From positions 120,474,384 through 120,538,383 of the forward strand of contig NC_133391.1 in NCBI RefSeq assembly GCF_047511655.1: a stretch of DNA of 64,000 nt, given 5' to 3'. This DNA comes from Castor canadensis. Lineage: Eukaryota > Chordata > Mammalia > Rodentia > Castoridae. The translations under genes were made by a program, and so were the position numbers. Position 1 is the stretch's first letter, and the number at the start of each line of letters is the position of its first letter. Below the pieces are notes generated by a model that did no database searches, had not been told where the DNA came from, and worked only from the letters and a program-made list of their open reading frames with translations. Shown here piece by piece: positions 37,301 to 49,300 of this stretch.

Positions 37301-40300
37301 TATCCATCTGCACTGTAAAGTTAGTTACATCCCTCCCTTGATGGGCCATTTGGACTACGACAGATTTTGTTTTGTTTGTGGTGTTTACATGGTCAGGGGT
37401 GGGCACTGAGAAATCTGGGCTTAGTCCAGCAAATTTCGAATCCAAACAATTCAAAATTTTTTCCGTATTAAGTGAGCTTTGGTAAAGTTTTTCTGAGTGC
37501 TAAGGAATCAGGTTAGATTTTTTTTTTTTTCTTTTTTTTGCAGTACTGGGGTGTGAATTCAGGGTTTCACACTGGGCAGGTCCTCTACCACTTGCGCCAT
37601 GCTCCCAGCCCTTTTTGCTCTGGTTATTTTGAAGGGAGGGTCTCACTTTATGCCCAGACTGGAATGGACTACATGCACCACAAGTGTGCACCACTACACC
37701 CAGGCATTGGTTGAGATAGGGTTTTGTGAATTTTTTGCCAGGGATGGTGTGAACCTTGATCCTCCCAATCTCTGCCTCCCAAGTACCCCAACACAAATGT
37801 CATACACTCTTTTTGGTGATTTTTTTTTCTCTTTAAACCACTTTAATGAAATGGTTTAATGATTTATTTTACCTGCACACAGTGTCCTGAAATGGTTTGT
37901 TGCAATTTTCCATGAAAGTTCTATTTTCTTTCCATAGGAAATAAATGCCTTGCAGTGGGAGATAGAATTTGATCAGAATAGATTTAAAAACATAGAAGAA
38001 TCTTGGATGCAAAAATATGACAGGTTGGTATATTATTTTTAATTTTTTACTTAATTTTTTTGTGGTGCTGGGAGTCAAACCCTGGGCCTTATGCATGCTA
38101 AGCAAGCTCCATTGCTGGCCCAGGTGTGTACATTATTCCAGAAGGTTCTCATGAAAAGCTTCAAAATGTATGTCATTCAAATGGAACTTAGGCTTTCTTC
38201 TTCCTTGAGCTAACTGTTCATTTACTTGCCAGTTCTATTCTTTCGTTAGTGCTATTTTTTCTTTTTTTAAAAAAACATAGTATGACTATTCTTTTAAATA
38301 CAGTATAAAAGCCATACTTCCCACATTATTTTAGCATTGGAACTTTTTTTTGGCTTTAGTTATTTTTCAGATAAGTTCTCGAAGTTTTCTCTGGGGCTGG
38401 CCTTGGACTGCAGTCCTACTTATGCTTATGGCATAGCTGGGATTATAAGCACCTATCACCATGTCCAGCTTATTTGTTAAGACAGGGGTATCACTAACTT
38501 TTTTTTTTTTTGGCCTGGGCTGGCCTCAAACCATGATCTTCCTGATTGCTACCTCTGGAGTAGCTGGTATTACTGGCTTGAGCCATTGTACCTGGTAGGA
38601 ACTGTTTGTTTTTAAAAAAACATATTTTGAGGAACTCTTTTATTAGTGTGAGTTTATTTAATAACTTTAAATTATATACTTACTATAAAGTCAGTTACCT
38701 AGAAATTGATCTCATATCTGAAATTATAAATATCTTCAGTACTTAAGTTTTAAATTTGTTATTTTTTAATCTACTTTGAAATAGTTGAAGACTTACAGAA
38801 AAGTTGCAAGAACAGTAGAATTTTTATGTATCTTTCACTGAGGTTATGCAATTAATTTATTTAACTTTTTAACCACATTTGCATTATCATTAATTCTCCC
38901 TTCTTCTCTTTCTTGTTCTAACTGTAGATTTCGATACATATGGCTTGCCTATAGATCTAGAACCATTTAAAATGAAATTGCACATCTGAGGCTTCCTTAC
39001 TCTAATTCTTCAACTTGTATTTTTAAAAAGGAAATTCCCTTTCACAAGCATAGTATAATTACCAAAATGAAGACATTAATGTTGACATAATACTGTTATT
39101 TAACCTATAGACTATATTCAGATTTTTTTGTGGTACTGGGATTTGAACTCAGGGCCTCACACTTGCTAGGCAGGCACTCTATCACTTGAGCCACTCTGCC
39201 AGCCCTTTTTTGTGTTGGCCCAGGCTGGCCTTGAACTGCCACCCTCTTGATTTCTACCTCCTGAGTAGCTAGGATGACAGGTGTGAGCCACCACTGCCCA
39301 GTTCCATATTCAGATTTTTCCAGTTGTTCTAATAGCATATAATTTGTCCTTCCAGCAAAAGAGAAAAACATTTTCCTACTCCACGATCCAGTTCAGAAGC
39401 AGATGCCTTTGGTTGTCACATGTAAATTTTACTGTCCTTTAATTTAGAGCAGTTCCTTCATGTGTGACTGTGATTACATTGACATGCTTGGAGGTGTGGA
39501 GGCCAGTGTTGTATGTTTGGTGCTTGTGGATGGATCTCAGGGTTTGAGGTTGGGGCAGGGTTAGCATGAGGCCATGTATATCCTCAGTGCATCACATTAG
39601 GAGACACATGGTGGTGTCTTGTTGATTATGTCATAAACGTGTTAATTTTTTTTTTTTGAGGTACTAGGGATTGAGCCCAGAGTCTTATGCACGCGAGGCA
39701 AGTGCTCTACCACTTAAGCTAAACTCCCAGCCCTTTGAGACTGGATCTCACTACTTTTGGCTGGCCTCATACTTGTGATCAGTAGTTGAGAGTACAGGCA
39801 TGTACCGCCACACCTAGTCCCTACAGTGTTAATCTTGATTGCTTTACATATTTTGAGTGTAAGCAAGTGTAGCTTAAGTGGTAGAGCGCCTGCTTTGCAA
39901 GTGGAAGCCCTGAATTCAAACCCTAGTCCCACCAAAAAAAAAGTCTGTTCATATTTTGAGTGTATTTTTTCTTTTTTTTCTTTTGGCGATACTGGAGTTT
40001 GAACTCAGGGTCTCAAGCTTGCTAGGCAGGCAGTCTACCATTTGAGACACTCCACCAGCAATCTTGATTGCTTTAAGGTGAGGTGTATGCCATGGCACCG
40101 TTTTACGCTTGTAATTGTTTTTGTAGTGATTTGAGACTATAAAAACATACTGTTATTCATGTAACTTTCACTCACTAATTTTATATTCACTTATTCAAAC
40201 TTTAGCAAGTATTACTGTGATAATTACCAAATGATCATTTTCTAACTTCATAATTCTACATTTTGGGGGAGGGGTGTATTAGCTTTGTGACATTGTGACA

Positions 40301-43300
40301 AAATAAGAAAAGGCAACTTCAAAAGAGGAAAAGTTTGTGTTGGCTCATGTTTTCAGAGGTTTCACATATGGCTGGCTGGCTCCATTGCTTTTAGGCCTGT
40401 TACAAGGCAGAAACATGTCAGAAGGGCATGTCAGAAGGACATGTCAGAAGGGCATGTGGATCCAGGAAACAGAGAGAGGTCCAAGCCAGGGATAAGATAC
40501 ACCCTTCAAAGTCACAACCCCAGTGACCTACTTCCTCCAATCAGGCCCTTCCTCCTAATGGCCCCACTCAGCTATTAATTTATCAATGGTAAGGGAGGGG
40601 GTGGGGGCAGGGGGGAGAAATGAACCAAGCCTTATATGCACATATGAATAATAAAAAAAAAATGGAAAAAAAATTTATCAATGGATTAATCCATTGATGA
40701 AGGTAGCACCATCAGCTGGGGACTACACCTTTAGCACATGAGCCTTTCTGGAGGACACTTCATTTCCAAACCCTAACAGTAGGCATTTTACTGTAAGAAA
40801 CAGCTTTTCCTTCTTGTTTATACCAATAGAGAATCATGGATTCTTAGTTTAGTCAATGGTTTAAAAGCTATTAGTCATCTTTTTTTTTTTTTTTTTGATG
40901 CCTAAAATTTCTCACTTATGGTCAGTGGGAACCCCTAGAGTCAGCTCCTGGGATGTTCAGACATCTCCCTATTGTCCTTTGAGCACTTTCTTGCTTTCTG
41001 GTACAGCAAGATATTCTGGGCCAATATGTCTACAATAGTAGGCATTTCTTCAAGGAGCCATGGTTTCATTTAGTGAGAATAGTGTTTAATAACCAGAACC
41101 TAGGTATGCTCACTGCTATTGGAGAGTCAGTGCTAGAGGTCTTCCCAGAGGACAGCTGGAAAACGCACACACATATGCAGACGCATGACTCACATGCATG
41201 TCTGTTAATTCATCTATCCATCCATCCACCAGTCAAAAACTGTGTTGGGGCTAAGGATGTAGCTCAGTGGCCACACTTAGGCACCTACCTAGTATACAGA
41301 GGGCCCTGGAATTGAACCTTAACTCCGTAAATCCAAAACAATTCCCTATGAAAACCAAAAGCCTAAAGACTCAGGAAACCTATTTCACATTTTATTAGTT
41401 AAGTAATCACTAGAAAAGGAAAAGTTTATAGATTTACATTTTTCTTTTAATAGAGAAGCTTTAATATCATGGCCATTTTTTTTTTTTAAGGATCTGAGGT
41501 CAATTGTTAGCATGCCATAAAAATATCTCAAGTATTTTTATTTAAAGCTATAGAGGAAGTAATGTTTTAGTTATTTGAAGCATGCTATTTTCTCAGACTA
41601 AACTGTGACAATGCCATCCTCAAAGAGGATTTGAAAGTGAAAACAGCAGAAATTAAAACACTGAAGTCTGAAAATGCAGGTAAGTAAAGAATGGTATTTT
41701 GATGGTTCTTTTAAAATATTATGTTGAAGGATGAGGTTTATATATAGTGTCCTGTAGAAAGAACACACTTAGCAATAGAGTATTTAAAGGATATTAAAAG
41801 GAAAATGATTGAGGTTTTTAAAATAATATGTACCAAAATGAAATCCACAGAACATAAAATTAACCACTTAGTGCTTGTTTCAGCAGCACATATACTAAAA
41901 TTGGAATGATACAGAGAAGATTAGCATGACCCCTGAGCAAGGATGACACGCAAATTGGTGAAGCGTTTCATATTAAAAAAAGCTAACCATTCAAAAGTAA
42001 GTAATTTGGACCGGGAGTAGAGAACTCACCAAGGAAGCGCAAGGCCTCCGGTTCATGCCAAAAACACAAAGTGAGCAATTCAAGGGGCATGGACAACAGT
42101 GCGCAGCCACCACCTGAATTTCCAAACCATTTCTAGCAGTCCTCAGTAAAGCCTATACTCATTAAGCAGTTTCTCCCAATCTCCAACCCCTTTTGACTTA
42201 GTTTCAGTGCACAGCAAAGTGGTACAGTGAGATGCTTGAGGAAACTGAGTAGAAATTGTGTGGACCTGCATACATAAATTTATATGTTATATATCCCTTC
42301 ATAATGAAGCACCTTTATGATGAAAGGTGGTGCAAGGATAGTAAGGTGTTTGCTACTTACTTTTTACAAATTTTTAAGAGAAGATGCTATTCCTCCTTCT
42401 TGGCATAAACTAAGTGGGACCTGAAGGAGACAAAACAAGTTCCAAATCAGGCCTATAGCTGAGAGAGGCCTCGTACATCATGTATCACTGAGGCTGTGAG
42501 TGGCTCCAGATGAGATCTGCACACACAGGTGTATGAGCACAAAGTTACTGAGCCCACAGAGTTGCTGCCTGTGTTAGATTGGCTTAGACAGAAGTTGCCA
42601 CAATCACAGCCCCTTCCTTTCTTCCCTGCCACTCTGTCTTGTGCTGGGGAACCCAAGATTTCTTGCCTGCCAGGTAAGCACTCTACTACTGAGCTGCACT
42701 CCCCAGCCCTCCTCACATTCTAATGTGTGATGAGAGCCTCTTGTGAAAACTCTTCATTAACAGAAAAACTGGACAGAATTTGGATAGCTGGTACATTTGA
42801 CATGAAAACAATACACGAGATCTCACCATGTAGCCCTTTCACTATCTGCAGAGTCTCTGAATAATTTCCTTTACACATTCCCTTTCTGAAAATCCTACAA
42901 ATTTTTCCAAGAGCAAACAGAGCAGACTTGGATTGCAAAGTTAAGGTGATTCCCCATTAAAAATAACATGTAAAGCTGGGCATGGTGATGCACCAATGCC
43001 TTTAATACCAGCACTCAGGAGGCTGAGATAGGAGGATCGCAAGTTCAGGACCAGTCAGGCTGCACAGTGACACCTTTTCTCCAAAACCAATCAACAAACA
43101 ACAATAATTAACAAAATCTAGCATTATATATCTGTTATTTCCCGTGACACTCATCATTCTGTCAAATACGTTTTCTGGATGGAGCCTGATCTTACAGGTA
43201 CTATCTGTTGAGTATGTGCTGCTTAGAAGAAATGAGTATATGATGTCAGGGTAACTGGATTAGAGGAGGTAGAGTCAGGCCTCAGAACTAACATTTTCAT

Positions 43301-46300
43301 GTGTGGCCCTTCCCAGTTTTGAATCAACAGTATTTGGAAGCCCTCGCCATGCTTGATATTGAACAGCAGAAAATTGCTCAGGAAAACATATGCCAGGATA
43401 AAAGTGGCTTTACAGAGGTATCAAGTCTTGAGGTAGGTGTGCACATATGAAAGGAGAACAGGTGGAACCTCTTCATATAAGTACCGCACGCTTACCAATT
43501 GTGCCACTGGAGCTCCAGGAGGGACCTTTTCTGCTGTCCTTTCCTGGCCTGATACCTGTCCTAGGACACCACCACACTTAGCCATCTGAGATAGGGTGAG
43601 TAAGGCCCGTGGGTTTGCCCAGGTCAGTTCTTCCCACCTGGCTACCAGGCCCTCAGGCCTGCCATTCTTGACATCAGGGAATGTACCGGCTGCTTCTGTC
43701 CTGCAGCAGAAGCTGTGTGAGTAGTGCCTCACTCTTGGGTTGGAGTGTACAGTTTAAGGGAATTGTCCCATGTTACTTTATCTAATCCTCACAGTGGTCT
43801 CCTGACAGCTGCAAAGTTGCTGTTTTCCAGCTAAGACTTGGATAAGTTCAGTTACTTTTTTGGGGGGTAGGGAGGATGCTGGGGATGAACCCAGAGCCTC
43901 AGGCATGCTAGGCAAGCACTCTACAACTTGAGCCACACCTCCAGTCCAGTCCAGTTATTTTCCCAAGGTGACAAGGCAGGCTTGGTTAAGCCAAATTCAG
44001 AACAAAGATTTGCTGTGTTGTTAATGGCTTCCGATGTAGGGTTCTGACTAATAAGGTACAAAGGGTCCTGGGATTCATAAGAAGTAACTGCAGCCTCTTA
44101 CTCATTGTAGATTATTAAGAAAAGCAACAACAGTTGTTTTCAATACTAGTAAACACTAGCATGGTGCTCAGCAAGTGCCAAGTGTTGTCTAAGTGGCTCA
44201 TATAGATTGATGTATTTAGTCCTTACATCTACCGCACAGAGTGGGTGCTAAGTTAATCATACTTTACAAATGGAGTAACAGAGGCACTGAGGGAGTAAGG
44301 GATTTGCCCAAAGTCACACAGCTACTAATTTGTCCTTAGGAAGACTGGGTTTAGAGTCTGCTTATGATCACCTCATTCTACTGCTGAGGTAAAATCTGAC
44401 ATGCTCCAAAATCAGAGCCTTTTGAGCACCAACACGTGCCACAAGTGGAAATCCCACACCTGACCTCACGTGACACTTGTAAGCACCATTCTCCTTAGAG
44501 AGAAATGGAAGTCAAAACACAGGTACGCTAAAAATATCAAATCAAATTATCTCCAGGCTGTGTGTCTAAGGTATATATGAAACAAATGAATTTTGTGCTT
44601 AGACTTGGATCTCATCCCCAAGATATTTCACTGTGTATATTAAAATATTTGAAACCTAAAAATTCCCAAATGCAAAACACTTCTAGTGCCAGGCATTTCA
44701 GGTAAGTATTACTCAACCTGTAGCAGCAAAAAAGGAAAAATAGAACAAAGTAAACTTTCTGCCTGGGCTGGCTTCAAATTATGATCTTCCTAATCTCTGC
44801 CTCCTGAGTAGGTGTGATTACAGACATGAGCCACCTTGCCTGGCCAGAGTATTTTTCTTTTTAAGGAGTGATTGAGTAAGGATGATTATTTTCTTCTTTG
44901 GCAATTTAAAATCCCGTGTACTTGTTGGGAACTTCGAAGCCAGTGTCAGGAAGTCATGTTGTAGATGTGAATTTTAACTACAATTGTTAGGCAAACTTCT
45001 TGCCAGAAACTCAAAACTATGAGACTGATGCCTAGATAAAGGTTTTCAGAGTAAAAAGAAGGCAGGCACAATACCTTGAACTTTTTGTTGCAAGAATGAC
45101 ATTCATTTACATTTGTAGTTAATTTCCACTTGGATCCTGAAATCCTGGTCTCAGCTTTTGTTCTATTTTTTTTTCCTTTTCAGTGTCTGTGGATCAGTTG
45201 CTTGAATTGTGATTGCATGGTATGTGTGGGATGCTTGTGTTATGTGTCAGTTCCTAATGGGGGTAATGCTTTTGGGTTCAAGCTGGCAGTCCTCGGAGCC
45301 TGCCTGTGTCACGGCCCTGGAGGGAGCCCCTGTTCTTGTGCTAAAATGGCGGCATCCACCCGGAAACTGGTTCTTCAGCTCAAACACGAGGTATCTACGA
45401 CATTATCACGATAGCAGAAGCTTTGGCTCTGTTTCTCTATTAATAGTAGACTAAATGGAGATGTGTAGAATAATTAATTCCACCTAGTAGTCACTGGTTT
45501 ACTTCTATGTGATAGAATTAACTTAAAAGATTTTTGTTTACCTGGTTCTGAGACACAAATAGTACTTGGCATGATATTTGAAGCCATGTAAAGTTGTTTG
45601 TCTAAGTTTGTAGCTAGTATTTTTTATGGTATATAGCCCTAAAATTCCTATATAAAAGAGGGAAAGCTTAAAATCACTAATGTTATTTCTGATTAATGGG
45701 GAGGTGAGCATGGAGCTTATTTGAAAAGCACCAAAGTACAGCAGAAGGAAGCCAGGCCTAGGTGTGCATCTTAGCTCCATCATTTAGACAAAGGGTAATA
45801 ACTGCCTTAGAGGGTTGTTGTGAGAATAGAGGAAACAGACATACAGTGTTTGACACAGTGCCATGAACATACCCAGGGTTTAATCAGTTGATAGCTGTCA
45901 TTATAATTGGACTTTAATTACCAATATGGCATATTTGTAAACCAAATTTTTAATTTGGTAAAGTTGTGAAAATGTTCTGCCTTATTTGTAGGTATGAAAT
46001 TTAGAGCCTTTAGACTACACTGGAAAACTAACAGCTAAACTTTACAATCAGTCCATTAAGAAAAGCATAAGGCCAGGCAGTGGTGGCATATGCCTATAAT
46101 CCTAGCACTCAGGAAGCTAAGACATGAGGGTAACAAATTTGGGGCTTGCCTGGGCTGTACAATAATGCCCTGTCTCAAAAAAAAAAAAAAAAAAGAGAGA
46201 AAAAGAAAAAAGAAGAACAGAAAGTACAGCATTACATGGACCAGAGTCACAGACAGCTGTGGTGTTGGGAAGGTGTCCAGTGGTACTGTCTGCAATGACC

Positions 46301-49300
46301 TAAGGCTGGATTGAAATGCAGGCTTTGGCATCCTCCCTTCTTTTAGCTGAACTCTTCCTCCAGAATTTGGGAAGAGCACATTCAGGGTTTAGCTGGGGTA
46401 GTGAGTTCCAAGAGTTCAATTAGGGAGTCCACAGGGAGCCTACTGGTGATCTGGATCAGAGTGGGCTGCTAGAATGGGCAAGTTGTAGTTTAAGCAGACA
46501 AGTTACGTTCAAAACAGGCAACAGATTGTTGCAAGGCAGGAAGACAGTATATGCTAATTTGAGCATTCAGGCAAGGGATTGTTCTAGTTTTGCCTCTAAC
46601 ACCTCCAAACTTTCTTTTAAAACCAGCTGGCACTTTTGCAGAAGAGTAAAGAAGAAGCTTACGTAATGGCAGATGCATTCAGAATTGCATTTGAGCAACA
46701 ATTAATGAGGAAAAATGACCAGGCATTAAGATTGACGCAAATGGGTAAAATATGTAAAAAAGCAACAAAATGGATAAGTTGGAGGCACCCTAAAGAGGAT
46801 GGTAACTATAAATCATAATGGTAGTACTCACATGTATTTTTAGTTGGTTTGAGTTATAATAAAAAATTAATGAATCATGGCTAATTCAATGTATATGGGG
46901 CTATATAGCTGAAACTTCACATGTAGCTCTGATTTATTTAAACACTTAGCAATTATAAAGTACCAGGTGTGGTGGTGTATGCCTATAATCTCAACACTCA
47001 GGAAGCAGAGACAGGAAGATTAAGTTTGAGGCCAGCCTGGGCTACATAGCAAGTGCCAGGACAGCACAGGATACATAGTAAAACCCTACCTCATAAAACT
47101 GAAAAATTCAGGCTGGGAGTGTAGCTTATCATTAGCACAACTAGTTGGCATGTATAACTACCGGGATTCATTCCCAGCACCACAAAATAATCAGTTTATC
47201 TTTTAAAGCTTTTACAAATCTAAACTAATTTTAGCAGAGTTTATAAGTGACAAGACTTTGATTCACTTTAGTAGTATATTCAATAAGCTGAAGAGGTGTA
47301 GGATGGTTGGTATAGGTTATATTCTTATGCTTAGTAACATTTATAAGTACCAACTTTGCTTTTGCTGTGGCAGCTTAGACAACTTCTCAGGTTATAGGCA
47401 TTTTCTTTTTTTAGATTGAAAATAGAGACATAAAGCCAGTGAGGTGATGCTAGGGCAGGAGACCCTCAAGTTCAAGGCCAACCTGGCCTATATAGCAAGA
47501 CCCCATCTCAAAAAAACCAAAAACAAACAAAAAAACCGGACACGAGTGGTTTATACCTGTAATCCTAGCTACTACTTAGGAGGCAGAGATCAGGAGTGTT
47601 GCAGTTTGAAGTCAGAAGCCAGCCCTGCAAATAGTTCTCAAGATCCTATCTCGAAAATACCCAACACAAGAAAGGGCCGCAGACTGGTTCAAGAGCACCT
47701 GCCTACAAACATGAGGCCATGTGTTCAAATTTCAGTACTGCCAGAAAAAAAAAAAAAAACAGGAAAGATTAAAAAAATCCCCCAAAGACTCATCCAGTTA
47801 TCAAAGCTGATTAGTACATCAACTTGTCTGCTTTTTCCTCTTTGCCATAAGCTCCTTTCAAGAAAAAGACAGAGCAATCTGAACCTTCAATGGGTGGGAA
47901 GGGGATTGTTCCTCATCTGCTCTTAGTTTTCTATGAAGACCATTTGTAGACCATCCCAAAAACATTCTCAAATTTTCCTCTGTGTAATTTCAAAATCTGT
48001 ACTTTCTTATTTTTTGAGACAGGGTCTCATGATGTACCCCAGGCTGGCCTCAAACTCTTAATCCTCCTGCCTTTGCCTCCCGAGTGCTGAGATTTCTGAA
48101 GTACATCAACATTGTTTCATCCTCTACAAATTACATTCATTCTACAGATAAAAATCAGTGTACATACTTCAAGATGCTGAATCTTATCATTCCAATACAA
48201 GGGCTAGATGTTTGGTTTTTTTTAACTATGCGTTTTTTTTGTTTTGTTTTTTTTTTAAGATTTTCAAATTCATTGACATAGGTTTCAATTTTGTTGAGGT
48301 TTAATTCACGTTAATAAACTGCACAAGTTTAGAGTCAACAGTAGTCCCACCAGCACTGGTGGAGTGGCTCAAGTGGCAGAGTACCTACCTGATCATGAGT
48401 TCAAACCCCAGCCCCACCAAAAAAAACCCCAAAAAACAAAACAATAGTCCTTGACAGATGTATATCGTAAGTAAACAGTCACACCATTGAGATAAAGAAT
48501 ATTTCCATTACCCCCACAAGGGTGTCTTTTTTCGTGATATAATATCCATAGTTTCCCATTTTACCTGTCTTTAAGTAGCATTAAGTACATTGACATAGCT
48601 GTGCAGTCATCACCACCATCCAGCTCCAGAACTTTTCATCTTCCAAACAGAAATCCTGTTCCATTGAACAGTAGTAACTCCCTATTCGCTTCTCCACATT
48701 CTCATTGCAGCGGTTAAAAAAAAAATGAAGGTTAGAAAAACTCATCTTAAAGTGGCTAGACAAGGACTTGGTGCAGGACTTTTGGGCTCTTAAGCATATT
48801 CTTCATGGGCTCAGAGGCTTCTGTGTCCTGAAGACATTTTTTGTTGTTGGATCTGCAGTGTTTGTAAAGAATGTGGAATAGCACCTGACATTTAAAACTG
48901 GAAGATTTCTGCTGCTCTTTATTTTATTTTTGCAGTATTAAGAGTTTGAACTCAGGGCCTACACCTTGAGCCACTCTGCCAGCTCTTTTTTGTGAAGGTT
49001 TTCTCAAGATAGGGGCTCACCAACTATTTGCTGAACTGGCTTCGAACCTCGATCCTCCTGATCTCTGCCTCCTGAGTAGCTAGGATTATAGGTCTGAGCT
49101 TCTGCTGCTCTTTAAGTCTGCGATGACGTAGTGACAGACTGCACTCTCATGCAGCCACCAGCTGGTGCTGAGGAGCAGCTGTGGGTGTGATGTGCCCAAG
49201 TGTGCCCCCCTCCCACAAATCCATGTTCTTCCTACTACATCATGCTAGTGGTCTCAGAGATAGCAACCTTTGGACTGATTTAGGAATTAATAAGCCTAAG

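Noticed and set aside
47444-47926. 160-codon open frame on plus
   Set aside because: It lies mostly inside B1-like and B1-ID SINEs; the protein reads as translated SINE (for example [13 protein letters not shown]).
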